The notes under the pieces were generated by a model. The model was not told the DNA's origin, ran no database searches, and saw only the letters and a program-made list of their open reading frames with translations. Shown in pieces: positions 1 through 9,400 of a stretch of 64,000 nucleotides of DNA. The position numbers and the translations under genes are program-made. This DNA comes from Streptomyces triticisoli (GTDB lineage: Bacteria > Actinomycetota > Actinomycetes > Streptomycetales > Streptomycetaceae). How positions within the stretch are numbered: the first letter of the stretch is position 1; each line of letters starts with the position of its first letter. The stretch is from NCBI RefSeq assembly GCF_003270085.1, contig NZ_QFDQ01000054.1, forward strand, positions 17,822-81,821, given 5' to 3'.

Positions 1-1335
1 GATGCGCTCCACACGCCCGGCGACGGCGACGTCGTCGGCCCACGTGTCCAGACGCTTTTCGTCGAGCCGGAGGAAGACTCCTTCCCCCAGGACCTCCATG
101 GCGGGCAGCCAGTCCAGGTCGACCAACGAGAGGGGGGCTTCCTGCACGTCCGCGTTGGAGTCAGGGGTGTGCACCCGGGTGAACGACTTCAACGCCCGTA
201 CTTCACGTAGCCGCTTGACGAGCATGGGTGTGACCAATCCGAATTCGGCGAGCACGGGTGAGGAAGTGGACGGCGGTTCGCAGATGAACTGCTCGTCGCG
301 TGTCTGGTCGCGCTCCGCGTTGCCCACCCGCAGACGCCGGTACTCCTGTCTGCGCAGCGCCACGTACCGGCTGTCGTGACCGGTCTCCTCGCCGGCCTCC
401 GACTCCTCGTGCTGCTCCGCCTCCAGAAGCTCGACCACCACCGCGATGGGGATCTCCTCCTTGTGGCGCAGCGAGAACCCCTTCAGAAAGAGCTCGAGGT
501 CCGAGCGCTTGAGCTCCCTCAACTGCTCCCAGACATCAGCCAGTCGAGCCGCAAGGCCATCACTCCACGGAGGAATGGACAGCGCCGACTTGACCAGCGG
601 CTGCCAGGCCATGGACGAACCACGCTGCAGCGTGCGAGGCGGCTCCTTGCAGCTCTCGACAGGAGCGTCCTTGAGCCACGGTCGTTTCCCCGTGCACCGG
701 ACACGCAGGTTCGACAGAGCGCTGCTGCGGAAGGCCCCTTCCATGGACACCTCCGGCACTTCACCGCAGGTGCACGAGATCAGGATGCTCCGCAACGATG
801 CGGTCCTGCCGCTAGTACGCAGGCGCAACTGTCCACCGCAGTGCCCGGACACCCCGTCCTGGCGATTGTTGCGGTGAACCCATTTCCAGTAGGGGAAGTC
901 GTCGATGTGACCGTGCGGACAGGCCATCACGAAACGAGACGGAACCAGGTCCTCCTGACAGTCGCCGCACTCGTTCTTCCGGGGCGGTGAGTTGAAGCGG
1001 TCCACATGCTGGAGGGAGTGACACGAGGGACAGAAGTGCCACAGCGGGAAGCGCCGGACGTGTACGCCGTCCTTGCTCGTGTCGTCCGAGGCGGGTGGGA
1101 GCCGGAACGACTTCACCCCGAGAGCGCGAGCGAGTCGGTGCTCGTGCAGTACGGGGGCCTCGGTGATGTTCCAGGAGTCGGTCCCGGCGACGATGAACGA
1201 CTCGCTGTCCACCGCGACCATGGAGCCCACACCGTACGTGGTGATCATCTGGGAGCGCCGCACCGCACCCTTGCGGGGAAGGCTGCGCGCGGGAGCGCCT
1301 GCGCCACGCCGGCGATGCGGAGGGGGCGGGGTCAT
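1..1335 (-). CDS. drmB: DISARM protein DrmB (DUF1998 family), N-terminal 445 residues
   Basis: The gene starts at ATG 1335, which overlaps the stop of drmA (ATGA, stop 1332-1334), and runs off the left edge, so only 445 codons are visible. Near the N-terminus is the motif RRSQMITTYGVGSMV followed by VAGTDSW, the opening I recognise from DrmB/DUF1998 proteins. A zinc-ribbon-like cluster follows: CPSCH near residue 105 and CGDC about 20 residues later, then a further Cys-rich stretch (CTCGE). The DUF1998 domain itself should lie beyond the edge. In DISARM systems DrmA and DrmB form the core complex that recognises and blocks incoming phage DNA; here the order drmA-drmB is kept. What is seen is family resemblance, gene order and overlap. 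The antiphage role is inferred. Whether drmC follows cannot be seen. Confidence 0.8.
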   Translation of the reverse strand, partial: MTPPPPHRRRGAGAPARSLPRKGAVRRSQMITTYGVGSMVAVDSESFIVAGTDSWNITEAPVLHEHRLARALGVKSFRLPPASDDTSKDGVHVRRFPLWHFCPSCHSLQHVDRFNSPPRKNECGDCQEDLVPSRFVMACPHGHIDDFPYWKWVHRNNRQDGVSGHCGGQLRLRTSGRTASLRSILISCTCGEVPEVSMEGAFRSSALSNLRVRCTGKRPWLKDAPVESCKEPPRTLQRGSSMAWQPLVKSALSIPPWSDGLAARLADVWEQLRELKRSDLELFLKGFSLRHKEEIPIAVVVELLEAEQHEESEAGEETGHDSRYVALRRQEYRRLRVGNAERDQTRDEQFICEPPSTSSPVLAEFGLVTPMLVKRLREVRALKSFTRVHTPDSNADVQEAPLSLVDLDWLPAMEVLGEGVFLRLDEKRLDTWADDVAVAGRVERI

Positions 1336-4300
1336 CGTGTTGCCTCCATGAACAGGGCGGATTCCGCGTCGACGTCGCGCAGACTCCACAGGGTCGGCCA
1401 TGCCTCGTCGTTGGATTCGTCGTCATAGGCACACAGGAGCGAGGGAATTTTGCTGCCTCGGACCGGCTCGTAGTAGAGGCCTCCGCTTTCCTCCGCCGCG
1501 TCCGTCCACCAGTCGACGAACTCGTCGAAGGCATCAGCCGTCCTCTTGCGCTCCTCGGGGTCGATCGTGCCCACGCGGCTGAGTAGAAGCGGCCTGATCA
1601 CCTCTGTGAGTTCGTCCTGGAACTGGCGAATGCGACCGGCAGCGTCATTGGCGCGAGCCTGCGGGATCAGGATGCGAGTCAGAGCGACGACGACGGCGTG
1701 CAGACCTCGGTCCCGGGCGCGGGCGGAGAAGGGCGTGACGGACGTCGACTCGACCTCGCGGTACAGGGCCGAGTGGAAGTGCAGGAAGTTCTCGTAGTGC
1801 GAGCGGTCCCTGGAGCGGGCGGAGTTGAGCATGACCGCCACCAGCCCGGGATGGCTGCGCCCCACCCGGCTGGTCGCCTGGATGTACTCGGCGGTCGTCT
1901 GTGGTTGGCCCATCACCGCCATGAGCCCCAGCCGGTCGACGTCCACACCGACGGAGATCATGTTGGTGGCGAGCAGTACGTCGACCGTCTCCTCGTGTGG
2001 AAGCCTCAGCTCGATCTGCTTGAGGCGGCTCGGGATCTCGCTGGAGTTGGCGCGGCTGGTCAACTCGGTCTGCTCCCGGATCTTGCGCCTCGGTGTCTCG
2101 TCGCGCTCGGCCAGGTATTCCAGATAGGACTCCACGTCGTCGTGGACCTGCAGTTCGGCCGCCGCCAGCAGGCGCAGGCTGTTGAAGTAGCCGACCAGGG
2201 TCCAATAGGCGTCACGGACACTCTCCGCCGTGTCGAGACGCTGCGCCTGGTGCAGCAGGGTCGCGTACGTGCGGATCAGCAGCGTCGACTGGCTGGTGCT
2301 CGGAGTGAGGAGGCCGATGTACTGGCGACTGGCCTTGCGCTCGCGCGGGGTCTCCACGGCGAACCACGAGTCGCGGGCATCCAGCCCGGCCGGTGGGAAC
2401 TGGCGCACCTCTCGGTCGAAGAGGGCTCGACCTTGTTGCTCGGCCCGGCGGATGGTGGCCGTGGAGGCAACGATCTTCGGCTGGTCGGCCAACGCATCCA
2501 CCGCGGTCTCGTACAGGCCGGTGAGGGTGCCGAGTGGCCCCGAGATGAGGTGGAGCTCGTCCTGGACGATCAGCTCGGGCGGCTTGGTGCCGTCCGCGCG
2601 GTCTCGATTGAACAGCGCTGCGCTCTGCTCCCGCCAGGGCATGGAGGCGAACTTGTCGACCGTCGCGATGACCAGGGTGGGACGGGCGTCGTACACGGCG
2701 TCGTCGATCAGGTGGACCGGGAGACCATCGGTGAACTCGCACGTCTGGTCCGGGCAACGGACGTGCATGCGCTTGGCGTCGTGATCCACCTCGTACTGGT
2801 GGGCATCGAGCCGGGTTCCGCACCAGGGGCAGGCGTGGAGCTGGACCGGGTTCTTCTCCTGGAGCACCTTCTCCTTGCGGAGCTCCGCCAGGCTCTCCTC
2901 GGCGACCGTCAGTTTGTTGGGGGTCGCGGACTGCCCCACCCACATGCCGATGGAGATCGGCTCCCGGCCCAGCAGATCCTCGTCCTCCTGACGCATGAGC
3001 TCCATGGCACACATCAGGATCGCCGCGCGTTCGAACTGCTGAAGGGTGAGTAGCCGCAGGGTGTAGCGCATGAGCACGGTGACTCCCGCGCCCTGAGCGC
3101 CGTGGCGGATACGACGCAGGAACGTGGTGAAGGCGATGAGCCCGAGGTAGGCCTCGGTCTTGCCACCGCCGGTGGGGAACCAGAGCAGGTCGGCCAACTG
3201 CCGATCCGGATGCTCGGGGTTCACGATGCCTTCCAGGCACAGCAGCATGAACGAGATCTGGAACGGTCGCCAGCGACCGGACACCGGGTCGGGCGCACCC
3301 TGCCTTCCGCTCTTCACCCACGCACTGCGGGCCCGCTGCTGCGACATGGCCTGGTTGGCGAGCCGGAAGGCCTTCATGGCATCCGGATTCTCGGCAAGGA
3401 TGCGAATGCCGCGCCGCATACGTCCCAGGGCCGCTTCACAGGCGTCCAACTGTTTGCCGGCCACTTCCTCGAACGGTGTGCCTGCGAGGTCGGCGGCCTC
3501 CGCCCTCTTGCGCTCGATCCAGTCGGCGTATCCGCCGACCAGCGCGCCCAACGCGGACAGGACGTCCGAGCCCGGCTTCGTGGCGAGACCGTGCATGGTC
3601 AGCGCCTCGCTGTCGATGTCCGGGTTGGAGTCCGTGAGCAGGACCTCGTGCGCCGGCACGAACTCTGTCCGCACCTCAGCGACGACGGCCGGCTTGATCT
3701 TCGGGTCTCCCACGGGAGGCGGTGTCCAGTCCCAGTCCGCCGCGCAGCCGTGCCCCACGGCGAACGTCGGAGCGTGACGGTGGAGCAGTCGGCTCACGGC
3801 CTGGTCGGGGTCCACCGCGTCGCGTGCGGTGGGGCGTTCCACGAAAGCGGGCGCACCGGACGGGGTGGTCACGGTGAGACGAGGCTGGAAGAGGCTGAAC
3901 GCATCCTGCAGTTCGCGCTCGCTCACCCGCATGTTGTTGATGAGGGTCACGGTCACGGTGACCGTGCCGGAGGGGACCGACGGCTTGCGGACGAGTGCCC
4001 GCACCAGCACCTCTCCCTGTTGCGGACCGTCGGGCTGCATGCCGGGCTGCGTCACATCGATGGAGACGACGGGCAGGGACAGCTCGCGACGCCGCCAGTG
4101 CTCGGCCTGGTCGGAAGTCGTTCGTGCCTCCGCTCGCTTCGCGGACACGATACGTCCCTCGGCGTCGACCGGTTCGTACATCGCGGCCCGGACGTGCACC
4201 TCCACGACGGGGGACACCGACGGATCCACGGCGAAGGTCAGACCCATGGACGACGGGCGACGGTCATTGGCCAGGGAGACGCCCAGTTCCGACCCGGCGT

Positions 4301-4556
4301 CCTCGGTGTCCCGCCGCGCCAGTACGGGCGTGTCGTCCAGGCCATCCACCTCGGCCGCCTCGTCGGCGATCTCCTGCTCGGCGACGGCGTCCGTGCCACG
4401 TGGGAACAGCACACCGATCGGGTACATGGTGATCGGTGGATCCTGCGTGAGGACCTCGTCGGGCGCCCCCGGCCCCAACAGGTCCCTGCGGAGCTGGTCG
4501 ACAAGGCTCTGACGAGCGGCGTAGTGCGCGGCGTGCGGGTTCTCGGCATTCGTCAT
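1332..4556 (-). CDS. drmA: DISARM helicase DrmA
   Basis: This 1074-residue SF2-type helicase starts at ATG 4556, which overlaps the UvrD stop (ATGA). Helicase landmarks in order: LWFPTGGGKTEAYLGL (Walker A, near residue 480), IVQDELHLISGPLG (motif II, DELH instead of DEAD/DEAH), ASTATIRRAE (motif III), NMISVGVDVDRLGLM (motif V) and EYIQATSRVGRSHPG (motif VI). Two Cys pairs, CPWCGTRL and CPDQTC, form a probable zinc knuckle between motifs Ia and II. The long N-terminal half before the helicase core is typical of DrmA. DrmA with DrmB is the defining DISARM core, which acts on unmodified foreign DNA. The stop overlaps the start of drmB, so the pair is translationally coupled. Confidence in the family is high; the phage targets are unknown. 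Confidence 0.87.
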   Translation of the reverse strand: MTNAENPHAAHYAARQSLVDQLRRDLLGPGAPDEVLTQDPPITMYPIGVLFPRGTDAVAEQEIADEAAEVDGLDDTPVLARRDTEDAGSELGVSLANDRRPSSMGLTFAVDPSVSPVVEVHVRAAMYEPVDAEGRIVSAKRAEARTTSDQAEHWRRRELSLPVVSIDVTQPGMQPDGPQQGEVLVRALVRKPSVPSGTVTVTVTLINNMRVSERELQDAFSLFQPRLTVTTPSGAPAFVERPTARDAVDPDQAVSRLLHRHAPTFAVGHGCAADWDWTPPPVGDPKIKPAVVAEVRTEFVPAHEVLLTDSNPDIDSEALTMHGLATKPGSDVLSALGALVGGYADWIERKRAEAADLAGTPFEEVAGKQLDACEAALGRMRRGIRILAENPDAMKAFRLANQAMSQQRARSAWVKSGRQGAPDPVSGRWRPFQISFMLLCLEGIVNPEHPDRQLADLLWFPTGGGKTEAYLGLIAFTTFLRRIRHGAQGAGVTVLMRYTLRLLTLQQFERAAILMCAMELMRQEDEDLLGREPISIGMWVGQSATPNKLTVAEESLAELRKEKVLQEKNPVQLHACPWCGTRLDAHQYEVDHDAKRMHVRCPDQTCEFTDGLPVHLIDDAVYDARPTLVIATVDKFASMPWREQSAALFNRDRADGTKPPELIVQDELHLISGPLGTLTGLYETAVDALADQPKIVASTATIRRAEQQGRALFDREVRQFPPAGLDARDSWFAVETPRERKASRQYIGLLTPSTSQSTLLIRTYATLLHQAQRLDTAESVRDAYWTLVGYFNSLRLLAAAELQVHDDVESYLEYLAERDETPRRKIREQTELTSRANSSEIPSRLKQIELRLPHEETVDVLLATNMISVGVDVDRLGLMAVMGQPQTTAEYIQATSRVGRSHPGLVAVMLNSARSRDRSHYENFLHFHSALYREVESTSVTPFSARARDRGLHAVVVALTRILIPQARANDAAGRIRQFQDELTEVIRPLLLSRVGTIDPEERKRTADAFDEFVDWWTDAAEESGGLYYEPVRGSKIPSLLCAYDDESNDEAWPTLWSLRDVDAESALFMEATR

Positions 4557-6463
4557 CGGCTGTTGTTCCCCTGGACCTTTCCACTCGACTTGTAGCGCCC
4601 CAGCCCCGACAACCGGGGCACGAGCCACACACCGTGGTCACCGAGGCCCGCCCGGGCGCCGGACGCAGGGCTTCCCGCGACGGTCTCCATGGTGTCGACC
4701 CGGAACCCGTGAACTTCGTCGGGCCATCGAATCTCCCACGTCCGGCTCACCTTGAGGGAGGCGTGCAGGTCGCGTCGGAAGCGCTCCGACACGACGGCGA
4801 CCTGCCGGTCCTCGTGCACGACCGCGTACGGAGGACTCTGGTCGACGGCCATGGGCAGATCGTGCAGCCGACGCAGCACGAGGGAGTCGCCGGTACGGAC
4901 ATGCGTCGCCAGGTAGTCCTGCAACTCGACGGGGTCATCATGGAAGCCGTCGGTGCCCGGCGGGTGCTCGCCGCACACGTCACGCCCGGCTGCCTCGATC
5001 CCACGGCGCTCGTACGACTTCCAGCCGCCCACATACCAGCGGTTGAGAGCGCGGTGGAAGCGCAACTGCGCGGTGTCCGGGGCGTCGATGCGGTACAGGT
5101 CGTAGCGAGGGCGGGTCATGGCGACGTACAACGCGCGGGCCTCGGCGGCCGGGTCGACGTGGGTGTGGTGCTTGCGCAGTTCCCCCATGGTCGGCGGCTC
5201 GACCACCACTACCCGGTCGAACTCCAGGCCCTTGGCCCGGTGCACGGTGGAGACGACGAGGGACGCGGGCTCGGCAAGGGACAGGTCGTCGGGAAACCAT
5301 CCCTCCGCCACCGATCGACGGATCCTGCCCAGGTCCAACTGCCCACGTCCCCCGCGTGCCACGGCGCGCAGCGAACGCCACATACGGTCGACATCCGCAC
5401 CGGCCGGCACGCTCGACTGCACGACGAGCTCATGGAAACGCTCTTCCCCGAGCGTCGCGGAGCCGGTACGGCGAAGCACCCCCGCCACCCATGCGGGAAC
5501 CGGCCGATCCTGCGCGGACCTCTGCAACCGGTGGGGAACCCCGTGCTTGTGCAGCACCTCAGCGATCACCAGTGCCTGCCGGTTGTCCCGGCACAGGACG
5601 GCGCAGGAGTCGGGGAAGTCCCGGAGGGAGTCGAGGGTGAACTCCGACGTGAGCACGCCGAAGGAGGGAAGACCCTGGAGGCGGGAGCGCAGCTCGCCGT
5701 GGACGCGCTCACCCTCGGCAGCGGCCTGATCCGTCTCCGAGGGCAGTCCCTGCAGGGTTTCTCCCAGTGACAGGGCGGTGCTCGCCTCAGCGGATTCGGC
5801 TCGGAAGTTCCGCGAAAGGTGCAATTCGATCAGGTCGTCCGGGTAGGACGCACGCAGCCAATCGAAGAAGTAGTTGGTCTCGGCGGCGCGTGCGTCGGGG
5901 TCGGAGACCTGGAACCCGTAGATCGCCTGGGCCGGATCACCGACCACGGTGAAGCCGCAGGAGTCCTGGAAGCGATCCAGCAGGGCCTCGACCATGTTGC
6001 GTCGGTCGCCGACGAGGTCCTGGACCTCGTCGATCACCACATGGGCCGGTGCTCCCTGCTCCCCAGCCTCGACGGCACCTTTGGTGATGGCGTCCTCGGC
6101 CTGCCGAATGCGTTCCTCGAAGCTGTACCGGCTCCAGTCCTCCTCCGGGTAAGCACTGGTCAGCAGGGCGTATGCCCAGGAGTCGAAGGTCTGCGCCCGG
6201 ACTCGCCGAGCTTGCTCGGCGTGCCGGGAGATCCGGTCCTTCAGCTCGCGCACGGCGGCACGGGAGAAGCTCAGGACGAGAATCTCCCGTGCTTCCAGCG
6301 CGTCCTCATCCCGACTCATCAGGGCGTCGAGACGGCGGACCAGGGTGTGGGTCTTACCGGACCCCGCACCTGCAGTCACCAGGACGCGAGCGTCCCAGGG
6401 CTGGTCGACGACGGTCTGCTGCTCGGCGGTGAGCGGAGGACTGTCGGCGTAGGGGTCGATCAC
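4553..6463 (-). CDS. UvrD/Rep-type SF1 helicase in the DISARM-like operon
   Basis: A 636-residue SF1A helicase. I chose the GTG at 6463 because it overlaps the upstream stop (GTGA, stop 6460-6462); a longer reading frame to 6550 exists but would run into the preceding gene. Motifs: VTAGAGSGKTHTLVRR (Walker A), HVVIDEVQDL (motif II, DEVQD), GDPAQAIYGF (motif III), STVHRAKGLEFDRVVV (motif V) and YVAMTRPRYDLYRI (motif VI). UvrD-like enzymes translocate 3'-5' on ssDNA. No nuclease domain is visible in the C-terminal part, unlike AddA/RecB. It is sandwiched between the Hsp90-helicase fusion and drmA with overlaps on both sides, so it is very likely made as part of the same complex. UvrD is not among the standard DISARM genes (drmA-E, drmMI/MII). 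Confidence 0.82.
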   Translation of the reverse strand: MIDPYADSPPLTAEQQTVVDQPWDARVLVTAGAGSGKTHTLVRRLDALMSRDEDALEAREILVLSFSRAAVRELKDRISRHAEQARRVRAQTFDSWAYALLTSAYPEEDWSRYSFEERIRQAEDAITKGAVEAGEQGAPAHVVIDEVQDLVGDRRNMVEALLDRFQDSCGFTVVGDPAQAIYGFQVSDPDARAAETNYFFDWLRASYPDDLIELHLSRNFRAESAEASTALSLGETLQGLPSETDQAAAEGERVHGELRSRLQGLPSFGVLTSEFTLDSLRDFPDSCAVLCRDNRQALVIAEVLHKHGVPHRLQRSAQDRPVPAWVAGVLRRTGSATLGEERFHELVVQSSVPAGADVDRMWRSLRAVARGGRGQLDLGRIRRSVAEGWFPDDLSLAEPASLVVSTVHRAKGLEFDRVVVVEPPTMGELRKHHTHVDPAAEARALYVAMTRPRYDLYRIDAPDTAQLRFHRALNRWYVGGWKSYERRGIEAAGRDVCGEHPPGTDGFHDDPVELQDYLATHVRTGDSLVLRRLHDLPMAVDQSPPYAVVHEDRQVAVVSERFRRDLHASLKVSRTWEIRWPDEVHGFRVDTMETVAGSPASGARAGLGDHGVWLVPRLSGLGRYKSSGKVQGNNSR

Positions 6464-9400
6464 TTGGCGCTCCACAGGTGTTCGAACTGGGTGAAGGCCA
6501 GGGCCTTTCCGTAGTTGGTGATGTTGTCGCGGACGTTGAGGATCAGGCACATGGGCTTCCCGCCGTTGCGCGGTCCGCGCAGGCCGCGGCCGATCATCTG
6601 CTGGTAGACGTTCGGGCTGTAGGTCGGCCGAGCCACTACGACGGCGCGGGTGGCGGGGGCGTCGAAGCCCTGGTGGAGAACGCCGTAGTTGGTCAGGACG
6701 CGTAGCCTGCCCTGACGGAAGGCGCTGATGCGGTTGGTGCGGTCCGAGGGACTGGTGGCCGAGTCCACAGCTGCGCTACTGATGCCGCGGTCGTTGAGCT
6801 TGGCCGCGAGGAACTTGGCATGGCCCACTGAGGTGGCGAAGACCAGCACCGGCCAGTCCTCGGGCATTGCGGTGATCTCGTCGATGATGCGCTGGTTGCG
6901 GTTGTGGTCGTCGGCGAGACGCTGCTCGGCCGCCTTGGAGAGAACGCTCATCTGGTCGGCGCGAGCCTTTTCGTCCTGAGTCAACTCGATGGTTCCACCG
7001 ATTAGCTCCTGATGCTCAACCCGAGCGAGCATGCCCAGTTCCTGGAGTTCGGCGTATGGGTCGCCGTGGAAGACACCATCATCCAGACGCCTACCGCCGA
7101 AGCGTTGGACCAGGCGGCGGGTCTGCTCCTCGTTGGTGTTGCGGAAAGGCGTCGCCGTGAGGCCCAGCAGGTGCCGATCGGTACGGGAATGCGGAAGGCC
7201 CAACTGCGTGAGCAACTCGGTGTACTGCGGGGAGATCGCCACGTGCGCCTCGTCGACGATGACAAGAGCAGCCTTTCGGAGCCAGGCGTAACTGTCGGTC
7301 GCCAAGCAGTTCCGCAGTTTGGCGTCAGTGGCGACGACGAGCTGGGGGCGCCCCACAATCGGGCCGGCCTCGTTGGAGGACCAGAGACGACTGATCGTCA
7401 GCTGCTTCTCCGCACCCACCTTCTCCCAGACGAACTTCCAGCTCTGCACCGCCTGTTCACAGAGTTCTTCGGTCTGGGCGATCCACAGGATCGGGCCACC
7501 GAGGTCGTCGTCCTGCTTGATCCACCGAATCACGGCCTCGGCGGTCACGCGGGTCTTGCCGGCACCGGTCGGCAGGGAGAGCATGCCCCGCTGCGGCGTG
7601 ACACGGTCCAGCATCTGGAAGATGTTGGCGGCCAGGCGCTCCTGGTAGTCGTGCAGTCGAGGGAATTCTCGCGGCCCGTCCACATCGACGCGGGGCTGGA
7701 GCTTCGGTGTGCTGAAGCCGGCGAAGACATCGGGAAACCTCAGGTCGGATACGAACTTGACCGCTGCGGCCGACCCGGTGAACGAGGACGGAGCATGGCT
7801 CGGGAACCGCGCTTGGAGCTCCTTGACGTAGGCGTGGAGCACGCCGTCGCCATGCGAGTTGTAGGCCATCTGCGCGACACGCTCGGCAGAAGGCTCGCCT
7901 CCGAGTTCATGCCGCTCGCTCTCCAGCAACCCCTCGGGCAGGCGCTCCCGCAGAGCGTCCGTGCCGAGCAGTAGGGCGAGCTTCTTGACGACGGTGTCGG
8001 CGTCGCGGACCGCCTGCAGAGCCTGCTGGGTCCTCTTGTCCTGCTCCTGCCGGTGCTGCGCCTCCAGAATCGCTCGGCAGCCGGAGTCACCCAGCCGCCA
8101 CCGCAGCTCCCGATCGGCCGCGGTCAGCGCTTCCAGACGAGACTTCGGGTTGAGAACCAGCACCGTGGTGCCCGACAGCGCACTCTTCAGCGGCTTCGGC
8201 CTCATGCCGTTGGGCGTCTTGGTGATCTCCTCGAGCTCGGAGCAGTACTGGAGCTCGAAGTTCTTGATCGTGTTGCCCAGCCGCTGCCGAAGCGTCGGGT
8301 AGGCGTCGGTGAGCATCATCGGCTCGCCGGACGGGACGTACCGGACCTCCTTGCTGATCACATGGGCGAAGGGCAACATTCCCCATTTGTCTATCAGCAG
8401 CTCGGCGTCCTCGGGGCCCGCGGTGAGCAGGGCAGGTACAGCCTCCGCGCGGAGCGTCCGGTACTCCTCGACGGAAGCGGCCACGGCGATTTCGCCGTCC
8501 TCCCGGTTCCCCCATGTCTCACCGATGCGGCACCGAGTCTTCCCTTCCGGGAAATGCAGATCGAGGCGAGTCATCAACACGTATGTGTTGCCTACGAATG
8601 CATCGTCCTCGCTGGCGAGCAGTTGCTCTGTCAGCTTGGCCCACAGGGCTTCGGGAACCTTCTCCACGCTTATGGGAAGACCGAGCTTGCGGGCCTTCTC
8701 CTCGCTGATGTCCGCGACGGGCAGGACATCGGCGTAACCGGCGAGCTGAGGGCCCACCGCATCGGATGGGCGACGCGGCCCCTGGGAAGTCGGCACCATG
8801 CCGTACTTGCGCACCACCCAACGAAGGGGAGAGGGAACCGCGGCTCGCGTGTTCGCGGAGGCGCCGATCTGCCGGGTCCACCGTTCGACGACCAAGTGGT
8901 CCGGCAGGGCCTGGACGAACGCGGCCCGCCCTTCGTCGGACAGCAGGAAGAGGAGATGGAGTGAGTCTGCGAAGGCTGAGCCTTCCGTCGTCATGCGGTT
9001 GATCGTGGGGCGGCTCTTGCTGCCGAGGGTGCGGCAGTAGTCCTCGTAAAGGGCCTTGCGGTACTCCTCGTACCAGTTTTCCTCAGCGGCCTGGGTCGCT
9101 TGCCAGGGCCGTGTGCGCAGGCCCAGTTCACGAAACACGGCGGTGTCGTCGGAGTGAAAAGAGAGGTCGACGGCAACAGAGCGGTCCCGAGAGCCGTCCT
9201 CGGGGACGATCGGCCCCGGCAGGAGGCAGTTCCGCATCGGGTGGAACGCGCCGTCGAGCGTGAGGACGTGGAGGGCCTCCAGTGGCTTGGGGAAACGAGA
9301 ACGGATCTCACCCACGACACTGGAACCACCGGCACGGCGGAACAGCTCCCAGAACCGCCGCCAGTCGCGGGCGGTGTAATTGGCGAATCCCTGGTCGAGG

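Noticed and set aside
1698..3053. Long plus-strand open frames opposite drmA (and similar ones opposite UvrD, glxA, cslA and cdgA)
   Set aside because: They lie antisense to clear genes and have the His/Arg/Gly-rich composition produced by reading GC-rich genes in the wrong frame; no start signals or motifs.
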